DNA of 64,000 bases, from positions 124,001-188,000 of the forward strand of contig NZ_JAKFYR010000005.1 of assembly GCF_022554085.1 (NCBI RefSeq). Direction: 5' to 3'. Below are positions 28,220-37,396 of this stretch, piece by piece. Position 1 is the first letter of the stretch; each line of letters starts with the position of its first letter. The stretch comes from Rhodococcus sp. CH91 (GTDB lineage Bacteria; Actinomycetota; Actinomycetes; Mycobacteriales; Mycobacteriaceae). The position numbers and the translations under genes were made by a program. Below the pieces are notes generated by a model that was not told where the DNA came from, made no database searches, and was given only the letters and a program-made list of their open reading frames with translations.

Positions 28220-28884
28220 CGGACCTCTCCCTTCCGTGCCCGCTCCACGATGCGCCGGGCCTTGTCGGCGACGCTGGGAGCGAGATCCGATTGCTGCCCG
28301 AGCATGGCGGAGATCCGCTCGTGCCCACGCCCGGCGAACAGATCCCGCACCGTGGCCCCGTGGCCGGGAACGTGCTCGACGACGATCCTGTCGCCGGCCT
28401 GTACCGGCCCCTCGGTGATCACCTTCAGATACGCGCCGCAGTCGCCACGCGCAACGAAGCGCGACGCCCAGTCCGATTCGTTCGACCGGTTCGCGAAGGT
28501 GCGGCAGGGGGTGCGTGGTCCGGTCACCTCGAGCACGAGTCCGCCCTCGCCGACGCGCCAACGCTCACCGACCACTGCGTCGGTGGGGGAGAACCCGGTG
28601 ACGTGCAGATTCTCGCCGAACCAGCCGATGGGAAGTTCGCGACCGAGTTCGGTGCCCCAGCGCTGTGCTTCGGCCTGTGAATAGGCGTAGACGGCCTTGT
28701 AGCGGCCTCCGTGGTTGGCGGTGTCGCACTGACGGTCTCCGGCGAGTCCGAGTTCGGACACGCGAACCGGCCCGTCCACGGGGCGCTTGTCGATCGCGGT
28801 GACGGGATTGCGCCGCAATCCCGTCTCGTGCAGCGTGTGCACGACACACACCGCCGCGACGGCGCCCGGAACGGTCGCCGTCAC
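28216..28884 (-). CDS. MOSC-domain protein
   Basis: A 222-residue MOSC (molybdenum cofactor sulfurase C-terminal) protein of the YiiM type. Landmarks are KRPVDGPVRV, the HGGRYKAVYAYS motif, GWFGENLHV and GPRTPC with the conserved Cys. Relatives bind molybdenum cofactor or handle sulfur and detoxify N-hydroxylated compounds. GTG at 28884 overlaps the YgfZ stop by GTGA and the stop overlaps the asparaginase start, making a tight three-gene unit with a sulfur/FeS flavour. Confidence 0.85.
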   Translation of the reverse strand: MTATVPGAVAAVCVVHTLHETGLRRNPVTAIDKRPVDGPVRVSELGLAGDRQCDTANHGGRYKAVYAYSQAEAQRWGTELGRELPIGWFGENLHVTGFSPTDAVVGERWRVGEGGLVLEVTGPRTPCRTFANRSNESDWASRFVARGDCGAYLKVITEGPVQAGDRIVVEHVPGHGATVRDLFAGRGHERISAMLGQQSDLAPSVADKARRIVERARKGEVR

Positions 28885-30011
28885 CGGCCGCGCAATCGCT
28901 CGACCGCCGCCCTTCCTGCCTGGATCCCGTCGTCCGGAGGGATGGAGTCGGGATCGATGGACGCGGCGCAGGGGCCGGCGACGAGCGCGGTGTCCGGGGT
29001 GATCGTGCGTTTGACGAGCGCGAGTGCGACCGGGCCGAGTTCGTAGTGGTCGACGACCGTACCGATGCGCCCCACGGGACGTCCCCCGGCGGTGATGTCG
29101 TCTCCGGTCTCCGGTCGCCCGTCGGCCGAGCCGTCCAGGTGCACCAGGACGAGCCGGCGCGGAGGCTTGCCGAGATTGTGGACCCGGGCGACGGTCTCCT
29201 GACCGCGATAGCACCCCTTGTCCAGGTGTACGGCACCGTGCTGCTCGCGGCTGCCGATCCAGCGGGCCTCGTGCGGGATGGTGCGCTCGTCGGTGTCCAC
29301 GCCGATCCGGGGACGTAGCGCTTCGACTCGCAATGCTTCGAAGGCCCAGCTCCCGGCGGGCCGCACCCCCGCCTCGATCAGGGCGGTGACGGTCGCGGTG
29401 AGCGCCTCGCGTGGGATCAGGAGGTCGAAGGAATGGTCGGTGGGCCACGGCATCCGTCGCACGAACCCACCGGAGGGCAGGGCGACGGCCGCATAGATCT
29501 CGGCCGGCAGCGAGTCCAGGCCGAGGACGGACAGGACGGCCGGGCGGTCCACCTCGGGTCCCAGCAGGCTCAGCACCGCGAGTTCGTTGCCGTCGCGGGG
29601 TTCGGCCTTCGCCCAGAACACCATCTTCTGCAGGAAGGCGAGCAGTTCGGGTCCGCGGCTCGCCTCGGTGTCGATCCAGGTCACGCCGTCGAGATCGGTC
29701 TGCACGAAGTGGTGCTCGACGCGGCCGTTCGCGTCGAGGCCGAGATTCTCGGCGGAGGTGCCCTCGGGGAGCGTCGAGACGTGCTGACTGGAGATGGTGT
29801 GCAGCCAGCTCAGCCGTTCGTCGCCGGAGATCCGGATGACGAACCGGGTGGACCGGTCCACCACGGCGGCTCCGGTGGAGGCGGCACGCTGTTCGCCGAG
29901 GGGGTCGCCGTAATGCCAGGGCAGTCCGGCGTCGGGGCCGCCGGCAGGTGAGGCGACGGCGTCGGGAAGAGCGAGCAGGGCGCTTTCGGACACGATCGGA
30001 GACTCGGTCAC
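28881..30011 (-). CDS. ygfZ: folate-binding protein YgfZ
   Basis: The 376-residue tetrahydrofolate-binding protein assists assembly or repair of certain iron-sulfur enzymes. It has the GcvT-like fold and the hallmark motif KGCYRGQE near residue 250, whose Cys is essential in the E. coli protein. Position equals Rv0811c, next to pabC. It starts divergently from pabC, with only 56 nt between the two starts, and leads the YgfZ-MOSC-asparaginase operon. Confidence 0.9.
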   Translation of the reverse strand: MTESPIVSESALLALPDAVASPAGGPDAGLPWHYGDPLGEQRAASTGAAVVDRSTRFVIRISGDERLSWLHTISSQHVSTLPEGTSAENLGLDANGRVEHHFVQTDLDGVTWIDTEASRGPELLAFLQKMVFWAKAEPRDGNELAVLSLLGPEVDRPAVLSVLGLDSLPAEIYAAVALPSGGFVRRMPWPTDHSFDLLIPREALTATVTALIEAGVRPAGSWAFEALRVEALRPRIGVDTDERTIPHEARWIGSREQHGAVHLDKGCYRGQETVARVHNLGKPPRRLVLVHLDGSADGRPETGDDITAGGRPVGRIGTVVDHYELGPVALALVKRTITPDTALVAGPCAASIDPDSIPPDDGIQAGRAAVERLRGR

Positions 30012-30067
30012 GACACCAGTCTATGGGGAACGGGCCGGGCGGTCCGTCAGTGGCTAGGCTGACCGTC

Positions 30068-30922
30068 ATGGCAGAGCGGGTGCTGGTGACGCTGGACGGT
30101 GAGGTGAGGGATGCGGATGCACCCCTCCTGCACGCCGACGATTTCGGTGTTCTTCGCGGGGACGGGGTCTTCGAGACGCTGCTCGTCCGCGACGGCCGGG
30201 CGTGTGCCCTCGAACTGCATCTCGCCCGTCTCGCCGCATCCGCGGCGGCGGCGCAGCTGCCCGAGCCCGATCGCGACGACTGGCGCCTCGCCGTCGACGT
30301 CGCGCTGGAGAAGTGGGGCGCCGAGCGGGAGGGTGCCCTGCGGCTGGTCTACACGCGCGGTCGTGAGGGCAGCGATACACCGACGGCCTTCCTGCTCGTG
30401 ACACCGGTCGCCGAGCGGGTGGAGACGGCCCGGCGCGAGGGTGTGTCGGTCGTGACCCTGGAGCGGGGTTTCTCCGTCGACCTCGCGCGCAAGGCACCCT
30501 GGCAGCTGCTGGGGGCCAAGACGCTCTCGTATGCGACGAACATGGCGGCCTTGCGTCATGCCGAGTCGGTGGGCGCGGACGACGTGATCTACATCAGCTC
30601 CGAGGGGTACGTCCTGGAAGGGCCGCGGTCGACGGTGCTGATCGCTCGCGGCCGCACACTCGTGACTCCGCCCCCCGAGCAGGGCATCCTTCCGGGCACC
30701 ACGCAGCAGGCACTGTTCGATCTGGCCGGTGAGCGGGATTTCGCGGTCCGGTACGAGCCGTTGCGCCCGGCGGACCTCGTCGTCGCCGACGGGCTCTGGC
30801 TGATCTCCAGCGTGGCACTGGCGGCACGCGTGCACACCCTCGACGGGCACACCTTGGTGTCGCGCGTCGCGGAAGGCGACATCGAGAACCTCGTGAGCGA
30901 GGCGGTCCAAGCCGCTTCGTGA
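30068..30922 (+). CDS. pabC: aminodeoxychorismate lyase (class IV PLP enzyme)
   Basis: A 284-residue fold-type IV PLP protein, likely the lyase that makes 4-aminobenzoate for folate; branched-chain or D-amino acid transaminases share the fold and cannot be excluded. The PLP lysine is in LLGAKTLSYATNM near residue 156, and EGYVLEGPRSTVLI supplies the Glu-x3-x-STV phosphate contacts. TAGGCT at 30055-30060 is 7 nt before the ATG, a leaderless pattern. Folate synthesis next to folate-binding YgfZ is consistent. Position equals Rv0812. Confidence 0.85.
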   Translation: MAERVLVTLDGEVRDADAPLLHADDFGVLRGDGVFETLLVRDGRACALELHLARLAASAAAAQLPEPDRDDWRLAVDVALEKWGAEREGALRLVYTRGREGSDTPTAFLLVTPVAERVETARREGVSVVTLERGFSVDLARKAPWQLLGAKTLSYATNMAALRHAESVGADDVIYISSEGYVLEGPRSTVLIARGRTLVTPPPEQGILPGTTQQALFDLAGERDFAVRYEPLRPADLVVADGLWLISSVALAARVHTLDGHTLVSRVAEGDIENLVSEAVQAAS

Positions 30923-30983
30923 GCTGCCGAGCGGACCTACCCTGGTAGTGATGCGCACCTGCCCTGTGTGACGCGCATCCGAT

Positions 30984-30997
30984 GTGTCGGGCGACAC
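30984..30997. promoter_or_regulatory. palindrome upstream of cydA (GTGTCG-N2-CGACAC)
   Basis: A perfect 6+6 palindrome with a 2-nt centre lies 149 nt before cydA. It does not match the CRP or Rex consensus well and its binder is unknown. Confidence 0.4.
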
Positions 30998-31022
30998 GAA
31001 CGTACCCTGTGCCGCGCATTGG

Positions 31023-31041
31023 CTACTACATTCGGTAGTAG
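31023..31041. promoter_or_regulatory. palindrome upstream of cydA (CTACTAC-N5-GTAGTAG)
   Basis: A perfect 7+7 inverted repeat with a 5-nt spacer lies about 105 nt before cydA. A shorter palindrome with the same CTA...TAG ends (CTACC-N2-GGTAG, 30937-30948) lies upstream, so repeated sites for one regulator are possible. Confidence 0.5.
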
Positions 31042-31145
31042 GCAAGCCGGTGCGGCGATACCGGCGTGACTTTTGCGAACGAGAACCGCAGCGCCGGCCC
31101 ACGCTTCGGATTCCGCCTGAACTCGGGCCTCACCTCGGAGTGGCA

Positions 31146-32651
31146 ATGGACGTCTTGGATCTGTCCCGGTGGCAGTTCGGGATCACGACGGTGTATCACT
31201 TCATCTTCGTGCCCCTGACGATCGGCCTCGCGCCGCTCGTCGCGATCATGCAGACGATGTGGGTGGCCACCGGCAAGGACCACTGGTACCGGCTGACGAA
31301 GTTCTTCGGGAAGATGTTCCTGATCAACTTCGCGCTCGGCGTCGCGACGGGCATCGTGCAGGAGTTCCAGTTCGGCATGAACTGGAGCGAGTACTCGCGC
31401 TTCGTCGGGGACGTCTTCGGGGCCCCCCTCGCACTCGAAGGGCTCGTCGCCTTCTTCCTGGAGTCCACCTTCCTCGGATTGTGGATCTTCGGGTGGACAC
31501 GACTGCCGAAAATCGTTCACCTGGCGACCATCTGGCTCGTCGCGATCGGGGTGAACGCGTCGGCCTACTTCATCATCGCGGCCAACTCCTTCATGCAGCA
31601 TCCCGTCGGTGCGGTCTACAACCCCGAGACCGGGCGAGCCGAACTGTCGAGCATCTGGGCGCTGCTCACCAACAACACCGCACTGGCGGCCTTCCCGCAT
31701 GCGGTGGCAGGTGGTTTCCTGACCGCCGCGACCTTCGTGGCGGGCATCGGCGGCTGGTGGATGGTGCGCAACATGCGCCGTGCCGCGAAGATCCGGAACT
31801 CCGAACCCGAAGAAGCGCAGCAACTCGAGAAGGACGCGCGTGGACTGTTCCGCCCCGCGACCCGGCTCGGTCTGATGGTGATGCTCATCTCCGGCGTGGC
31901 CCTGTTCGTGACGGGCGACATCCAGGCCAAGCTCATGTTCGAGCAGCAACCGATGAAGATGGCATCCGCCGAGTCGCTGTGTCACACGGAGACCGACCCG
32001 AACTTCTCGATCCTCACGATCGGCACGCACAACGACTGCGACGGCGTCATCCACGTCCTCGAAGTGCCCTACGTGCTCCCGTATCTCGCGGAGGGGGAGT
32101 TCAGCGGCGTGACGCTCCAGGGCGTCGAGGACCTCCAGGCGCAGTACGAGCAGGAATTCGGCCCGGGCAACTACAAGCCCAACCTGTTCGTGACCTATTG
32201 GTCCTTCCGCGCGATGATCGGCCTCGCAGCCGGATCCGCAGCGCTCGCCGTCGCCGGGCTGTGGGTCACCCGCCGTGGCCGGGTGCCCGATCAGAAATGG
32301 TTCTCGTGGTTGTCGCTCATCGCGATACCCACGCCCTTCCTGGCCAACAGCGCCGGATGGATCTTCACGGAGATGGGCCGCCAGCCGTGGGTGGTGCATC
32401 CCAACCCGACCGGCGTGGACCTGATCCGGCTCACCGTCGACCAGGGCGTGTCCGACCAGGCGCCGGGGACCGTCCTCGCCTCCCTGATCGCGTTCACCCT
32501 CGTGTACGCGGCGCTCGGAGTCGTGTGGTTCTGGCTCATCCGCAAGTACGCCATGCAGGGCCCGCAACCCCACGACGCACAACCCCCGGGCTCCGGCGAT
32601 GACGACGACACCGACGACACGCAGCCGAAACAGCTGTCCTTCGCGTACTAG
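31146..32651 (+). CDS. cydA: cytochrome bd ubiquinol/menaquinol oxidase subunit I
   Basis: The 501-residue membrane protein carries the haems of the bd oxidase, a high-affinity terminal oxidase that reduces oxygen with quinol and does not pump protons. The axial His is in TTVYHFIFVPLTIG near residue 18, the oxygen-site glutamates in LEGLVAFFLEST, and the family motif in MGRQPWVVHP. The Q-loop is of the short type usual in actinobacteria. ATG at 31146 opens a cydABDC operon. In M. tuberculosis this operon lies elsewhere, so the block is an insertion relative to that gene order. Confidence 0.97.
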   Translation: MDVLDLSRWQFGITTVYHFIFVPLTIGLAPLVAIMQTMWVATGKDHWYRLTKFFGKMFLINFALGVATGIVQEFQFGMNWSEYSRFVGDVFGAPLALEGLVAFFLESTFLGLWIFGWTRLPKIVHLATIWLVAIGVNASAYFIIAANSFMQHPVGAVYNPETGRAELSSIWALLTNNTALAAFPHAVAGGFLTAATFVAGIGGWWMVRNMRRAAKIRNSEPEEAQQLEKDARGLFRPATRLGLMVMLISGVALFVTGDIQAKLMFEQQPMKMASAESLCHTETDPNFSILTIGTHNDCDGVIHVLEVPYVLPYLAEGEFSGVTLQGVEDLQAQYEQEFGPGNYKPNLFVTYWSFRAMIGLAAGSAALAVAGLWVTRRGRVPDQKWFSWLSLIAIPTPFLANSAGWIFTEMGRQPWVVHPNPTGVDLIRLTVDQGVSDQAPGTVLASLIAFTLVYAALGVVWFWLIRKYAMQGPQPHDAQPPGSGDDDDTDDTQPKQLSFAY

Positions 32652-32663
32652 GAGTGGGCGGAC

Positions 32664-33701
32664 ATGGGACTTCAAGAACTCTGGTTCATCCTCATCGCAG
32701 TTCTGTTCACCGGATACTTCGTGCTCGAAGGATTCGATTTCGGTGTCGGTATGCACTTCTCGGTCCTGGGCCGGGGCCGGACCGAGGAGGCCGACACCCG
32801 TCGCCGGGTGTTGCTCAACACGATCGGTCCGGTCTGGGACGGTAACGAGGTGTGGCTCATCACCGCGGGTGGTGCGCTGTTCGCGGCGTTCCCCGAGTGG
32901 TACGCGACCCTCTTCTCCGGTTTCTACATCCCGCTGCTGCTGATCCTGCTGGCCCTGATCCTGCGAGTGTGCGCGATCGAATGGCGCGGGAAGATCGACG
33001 ATCCGACCTGGCGTCGCCGCTGCGACTGGGGAATCATCTTCGGGTCGTGGGTGCCCGCGGTGCTGTGGGGTGTGGCCTTCGCGAACATCGTGCGCGGAGT
33101 CGCCATCGACGCCGACAAGCAGTACGTCGGCGGCTTCTTCGACCTGCTGAACCCGTACGCCCTCCTCGGTGGTGTGACGACGGCGCTCGTCTTCGCCCTG
33201 CACGGCGCGGTCTTCCTCGCCCTCAAGACCGACGGGACGGTCCGGACCGAATCGGTCGCCCTGGCCCGGAAACTGTCCGTTCCCACGGTCGTCGTGGCGG
33301 GCGCCTTCGTCGCGTGGACCCAGTACGCCTACGGCAAGCAGTGGACGCTGATCCTCGCCGCCGTGGCAGCGGTCGCGCTGATCGCGGTGGTCGCGCTGAC
33401 CGCCGTCGAGCGAGAGGGCTGGGCGTTCCTGTTCACCACCGTGGCGATCGCCGCGACCGTGGTGCTGCTGTTCGCCTCGTTGTTCCCGAACGTCATGCCC
33501 TCGACTCTCGACCCGGCATGGTCGCTCACCATCGAGAACGCCTCGTCGAGCCCGTACACCCTGAAGATCATGACGTGGGCGGCGGCGATCATGACGCCCG
33601 TCGTCCTGATCTACCAGGGCTGGACGTACTGGGTGTTCCGCCAGCGCATCTCGACCGACCACATCCCGCCCTCGATCGGTCTGAAGATCGGCTCGAAGTG
33701 A
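32664..33701 (+). CDS. cydB: cytochrome bd oxidase subunit II
   Basis: The 345-residue partner subunit of CydA has about nine membrane helices and the typical start LWFILIAVLFTGYFVLEGFDFGVGM plus TIGPVWDGNEVWLI split by the first loop. It supports assembly and haem insertion. It begins 13 nt after cydA with GGAG upstream, and its stop overlaps the cydD start (GTGA). Confidence 0.97.
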   Translation: MGLQELWFILIAVLFTGYFVLEGFDFGVGMHFSVLGRGRTEEADTRRRVLLNTIGPVWDGNEVWLITAGGALFAAFPEWYATLFSGFYIPLLLILLALILRVCAIEWRGKIDDPTWRRRCDWGIIFGSWVPAVLWGVAFANIVRGVAIDADKQYVGGFFDLLNPYALLGGVTTALVFALHGAVFLALKTDGTVRTESVALARKLSVPTVVVAGAFVAWTQYAYGKQWTLILAAVAAVALIAVVALTAVEREGWAFLFTTVAIAATVVLLFASLFPNVMPSTLDPAWSLTIENASSSPYTLKIMTWAAAIMTPVVLIYQGWTYWVFRQRISTDHIPPSIGLKIGSK

Positions 33702-35443
33702 CCGCTGCACGGCCTGCCGCCCCGGCCACTGCAACGCCCGCAACCCCCGCCGACGCATCCCGGCGCCGGCGGGGGCCGGTCGACCCGCGGTTGTGGCGTT
33801 ATTCGGCCGCAGCACGCGGCTATCTCGTCCTGACGGTGCTCACCTCGGTGGTCGACGTCGTGATGGTCGTCGTCACCGCGCTCATGATCGGCCGGGTGCT
33901 CGCGGGTGTCATCACCACCGATGCCCGCTCGATCGGCGACTGGACGACCGAACTGTCGGTGCTGGCCGCGGCAATCGTCGTGCGGGTCGTGGTGACCTGG
34001 CTGCAGTCGCGATACGCCCACCGATCCGCCACGCGTGTCATCACCGAACTCGAGCACGAAGTACTCGATGCGGCAGCGGACCTTCCGCCGAGGGAGCTCG
34101 ACCCGCGGCGCGACGAGATCGCGGTCGTCCTCACTCGCGGACTCGACGGGCTGAAGGAATATCTCACCGGTTACCTGCCGGCGCTGCTGCTGGCGGTGAT
34201 CCTCACCCCGGTGACGATCGTGGTGATCGCACTGCACGACCTCACGTCGGCGGTCATCATCCTCGTCACCTTGCCGCTCATCCCGATCTTCATGATCCTC
34301 ATCGGCCTGCTCACCAAGGGCAAAGCCGATCGCACGCTCCGGGCGATGACCACCCTCTCGTCGCAACTGCTGGATCTCATCGCGGGGCTCCCGACGCTGC
34401 GCGCGCTGGGACGGGAGAAAGGCCCGGCCGAGCGGGTGCGCCAACTGGGCGACAGTCACCGGACGACCACCATGTCCGCGCTGAGGGTCGCGTTCCTCTC
34501 CGGCACCGTGCTCGAATTCCTTGCCACACTGTCGGTTGCGCTGGTCGCGGTGAGTATCGGCATGCGGCTGGTGTACGGCTCGATGCCGCTCGAAGCCGGC
34601 ATCATCGCCTTGATCCTGGCGCCGGAGGCGTACCTTCCGTTGCGCACCGTCGGCGCCAAATTCCATGCTGCGGAGGACGGAGCGGCCGCCGCCGGAAAGG
34701 CTTTCGCGGTGCTCGACACGGTTCCGCGTGACACGCAGCCACAGCACGATCCCGCGGGCGCATCCGCCTCCGGCCGGACCGGGCCGTGCGAGATCGTCTT
34801 CGACGGGCTGAGCGTCCCCGGCCGCGACGGCGATGCCCCGCACCGCCTCGACGCCGTCTGCCGCCCCGGCGAGATCACCGCGTTCACCGGCGCCAACGGA
34901 GCGGGCAAGTCGACCGCTCTGCTGGCACTGCTCGGACTCGCCTCGCCGAGCGAGGGACGGATCACCGTGAACGGCCGGCCGGTGTCGGGTGACGAGCAGT
35001 GGTGGTCGCAGGTGGCCTGGCTCCCGCAACGTCCCGTACTGCTCCCCGGCACACTCGCCGACAACCTGCGGCTGACGGGCGTCGACCCGGCGGTATCCGG
35101 ACTCGGCGAGGTCTGCACGGCCACCGGCTTCGACAGCGTGCTCGACGAACTCCCGGACGGCTGGAACACCGTCGTCGGTGCCGGCGGCACCGGCCTGTCG
35201 CTCGGCCAGCGGCAGCGACTCGCGCTCACCCGTACTCTCGCTTCCCCGCGACCCGTGCTGCTGCTCGACGAACCCACCGCGCACCTCGACGAGGAGGCCG
35301 AAGCCACCGTCCTGGACACCTTGCGCGATCTTGCCCGCGCCGGGCGGACGGTGGTCGTCGTCGCGCACCGGCCCACGCTGCTGGCGGTCGCGGACACGGT
35401 CGTCACCGTTCACGGCGTACGGAACGCGGAGACCCTCCGATGA
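33698..35443 (+). CDS. cydD: ABC exporter subunit CydD
   Basis: A 581-residue half-transporter with six membrane helices (about residues 35-320) and an ATPase domain: Walker A GANGAGKST, signature LSLGQRQRLAL, Walker B VLLLDEPTAHLD. CydDC heterodimers are needed for assembly of cytochrome bd; E. coli CydDC was thought to export cysteine and glutathione, while recent work supports haem handling. In this mycothiol-using organism the cargo is open. GTG at 33698 overlaps the cydB stop. Confidence 0.93.
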   Translation: MTAARPAAPATATPATPADASRRRRGPVDPRLWRYSAAARGYLVLTVLTSVVDVVMVVVTALMIGRVLAGVITTDARSIGDWTTELSVLAAAIVVRVVVTWLQSRYAHRSATRVITELEHEVLDAAADLPPRELDPRRDEIAVVLTRGLDGLKEYLTGYLPALLLAVILTPVTIVVIALHDLTSAVIILVTLPLIPIFMILIGLLTKGKADRTLRAMTTLSSQLLDLIAGLPTLRALGREKGPAERVRQLGDSHRTTTMSALRVAFLSGTVLEFLATLSVALVAVSIGMRLVYGSMPLEAGIIALILAPEAYLPLRTVGAKFHAAEDGAAAAGKAFAVLDTVPRDTQPQHDPAGASASGRTGPCEIVFDGLSVPGRDGDAPHRLDAVCRPGEITAFTGANGAGKSTALLALLGLASPSEGRITVNGRPVSGDEQWWSQVAWLPQRPVLLPGTLADNLRLTGVDPAVSGLGEVCTATGFDSVLDELPDGWNTVVGAGGTGLSLGQRQRLALTRTLASPRPVLLLDEPTAHLDEEAEATVLDTLRDLARAGRTVVVVAHRPTLLAVADTVVTVHGVRNAETLR

Positions 35444-37107
35444 GGGACCTGCGACGGGCGATGGCCCTTCTCGAGCTCGAACCCCGGCGGGTGTTCCTCG
35501 CGGTCGTCGCCGGGGTCGCGACCCTGGGGAGCGCCCTGTTGCTCGCGGGACTGTCGGCCTGGCTCATCGTGCGGGCCTGGGAGATGCCGCCCGTGCTCGA
35601 CCTGACCGTCGCCGTCGTTGCGGTGCGGGCGCTGGGCATCTCCCGGGGCCTGTTCCGCTATGTCGAACGGTTGGCGACGCACGAGACGGCGCTACGTGGC
35701 ATGACTGCGGCTCGGTCGAATCTGTACCGCCGGCTGGCCGACGGTGATCCGGCCGCCGCCGCCGGTCTGGGGCGCGGTGACCTGCTCACCCGCACCGGCG
35801 CCGACGTCGACGCGCTCGGGGACGTCGTGGTGCGCGCACTCGTCCCCATCGCCGTCGCGGCCGTGCTCTCGCTCGCGGCGGTCGTGACGCTCACCGTCAT
35901 CGCTCCGGCGGCCGGGGCGATACTCGCCGTGGCGCTGGTCGTCGCCGGGGCGCTCGCGCCGTGGCTGTCCGCCCGCGCCGCTGCTCGTGCCGACGCGGAT
36001 GCGAGTGTTGCTCGCAGCCGCTTCACCGAGGACTCCGTCACGGTCCTGGACCATGCGGCGGAACTGCGTGTCGCGGGCCGGCTGGAGACACTCGCACGTC
36101 GCGCCCGCGCCGCGAACGTCGCCTCGGTGCGCGCGACGGATCGATCCGCCGTTCCCGCGGCGTTCGCCGATGCTGCCACGCCGCTCGCGATCGGCGCGAG
36201 CGTGCTCGGCGCGTTGCTCGTCGGCATCACGGTCTTCGGGTCCGGTCCGGCGAGCATGAGCCCCACGACGCTGGGCATCCTCGTCCTGCTGCCGCTCTCG
36301 GCGTTCGAGGCCACAGCGGTTCTCCCGGCCGCGGCGCAGACACTCAACCGGGCCCGGCTGGCGGCGCACCGCATCGTCGACCTGCTCGACCGGGCGGACC
36401 GGCCGAGCCCGCACGGCACCGAGCCTGCGGATGGCCCCGGACGGCTGCGTGCCGCGGACCTGCGCAGCGGATGGCCCGGAGGGCCGTCCACGGAACCGGC
36501 GGATCTCGATCTCGTTCCCGGAAGTCGCGTGGCGATCGTGGGCGGCAGCGGCAGCGGTAAGACCACCTTGCTCATGACCCTGGCGGGCCTGCTCACCCCG
36601 CGCGGCGGGACAGTGACGCTCGACGGCACCGATCTCGCCGACATCGAGCCCGATGCCCTGCGCCGCCGTATCGGATTCTTCGCCGAGGACGCGCACCTCT
36701 TCGACACCTCGATCCTCGAGAACCTCCGGGTGGCACGTGGCGACATCGACGCGGAGGAGGCCCGGACACTCCTCGACGCGGTGGGCCTGGGGGAGTGGGT
36801 GGACGGTCTCCCCGAAGGGGTCGACACCGTCCTCGGGGCAGGTGCCCGCACGGTCTCCGGAGGGCAGCGGCGGCGCATCCTGCTCGCCCGGGCACTGGCG
36901 TCTCCGGCACGGATCCTGCTGCTCGACGAACCCACCGAGCACCTCGACGACGAGACGGCGGAACACCTGCAGAGGCAGCTGCTCGACCGGGACGCCGGCC
37001 TCGTCGAGCCCGGTCGCAGCGTGGTCGTGGTGACCCACCGTCTGCCGCGCGACACTGCAGCCGACCTGGTTGTTCGCGTGCAGAAAAATGCGTTGCCGAC
37101 CCCGTGA
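35440..37107 (+). CDS. cydC: ABC exporter subunit CydC
   Basis: The 555-residue second half of the CydDC exporter has the same plan as CydD: a membrane domain with ALGISRGLFRYVERLATHE, typical of CydC, then Walker A GGSGSGKTT, signature VSGGQRRRIL and Walker B ILLLDEPTEHLD. The ATGA overlap with cydD shows tight coupling. Its last codons overlap a strong promoter that faces the downstream BCCT gene. Confidence 0.93.
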   Translation: MRDLRRAMALLELEPRRVFLAVVAGVATLGSALLLAGLSAWLIVRAWEMPPVLDLTVAVVAVRALGISRGLFRYVERLATHETALRGMTAARSNLYRRLADGDPAAAAGLGRGDLLTRTGADVDALGDVVVRALVPIAVAAVLSLAAVVTLTVIAPAAGAILAVALVVAGALAPWLSARAAARADADASVARSRFTEDSVTVLDHAAELRVAGRLETLARRARAANVASVRATDRSAVPAAFADAATPLAIGASVLGALLVGITVFGSGPASMSPTTLGILVLLPLSAFEATAVLPAAAQTLNRARLAAHRIVDLLDRADRPSPHGTEPADGPGRLRAADLRSGWPGGPSTEPADLDLVPGSRVAIVGGSGSGKTTLLMTLAGLLTPRGGTVTLDGTDLADIEPDALRRRIGFFAEDAHLFDTSILENLRVARGDIDAEEARTLLDAVGLGEWVDGLPEGVDTVLGAGARTVSGGQRRRILLARALASPARILLLDEPTEHLDDETAEHLQRQLLDRDAGLVEPGRSVVVVTHRLPRDTAADLVVRVQKNALPTP

Positions 37108-37121
37108 ACGGAGCGTAGTTT
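37093..37121 (+). promoter_or_regulatory. sigma-70-type promoter of the BCCT leader
   Basis: TTGCCG at 37093-37098 and TAGTTT at 37116-37121 are spaced by 17 nt. They overlap the cydC 3' end and lie 33 nt before the small leader ORF, which allows transcription of the transporter apart from cydABDC. Confidence 0.6.
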
Positions 37122-37153
37122 CGCTGGTACACGAGGAAGGAGGTGGTCTGAAA

Positions 37154-37192
37154 GTGATTGACATTCGGACGCGTGAGGTGGCTATCCGCTAG
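37154..37192 (+). CDS. 12-codon leader ORF with near-perfect Shine-Dalgarno
   Basis: AAGGAGGTG at 37137-37145, one of the longest anti-16S matches possible, stands 8 nt before a GTG that opens the peptide MIDIRTREVAIR and then stops at TAG. Such a ribosome site is rare for a chance ORF in this window. The peptide is Arg- and Ile-rich and starts a 200-nt leader with several hairpins before the BCCT gene. A leader peptide controlling the transporter is inferred. A TTGACA inside the ORF (37158-37163) is an alternative -35 box. Confidence 0.55.
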   Translation: MIDIRTREVAIR

Positions 37193-37265
37193 CTGCTTGC
37201 CGACGACGGAATTCACCGACCGCGCGCGGCTGGCGAATCCCAGGTAGTCACCCGGCCCCCGAGCT

Positions 37266-37339
37266 CCCGATCTGTCCGGATCGGGTCACCCGACGGTACG
37301 ACCGTCGCGGCGATGCGGCTCGGGGGTCGTCCCCTTTTT
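37266..37339 (+). promoter_or_regulatory. structured leader RNA before the BCCT transporter
   Basis: Three hairpins follow each other: CCCGATC/GATCGGG (37266-37285), CGACGGT/ACCGTCG (37291-37307) and a short GGGG/CCCC stem followed by five T residues (37322-37339), the only T-run terminator-like element seen. A GGAGGAG follows directly. The order fits an attenuator or another cis-acting leader RNA; no known riboswitch class was recognised. Confidence 0.45.
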
Positions 37340-37396
37340 CGGAGGAGTAGGGCATTTCGGGTGTGAAGGAGCGCGCACCCGGGGTACACCCGTCTG

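Noticed and set aside
30971-30987. CRP-type site (TGTGA half) before cydA
   Set aside because: Only one half-site (TGTGA) is present; the second half TCACA is not found at N6.
31026-33815. 929-codon minus-strand frame opposite cydA and cydB
   Set aside because: Antisense of obvious membrane proteins, composition rich in Arg, Asp and Glu as expected for such shadows.
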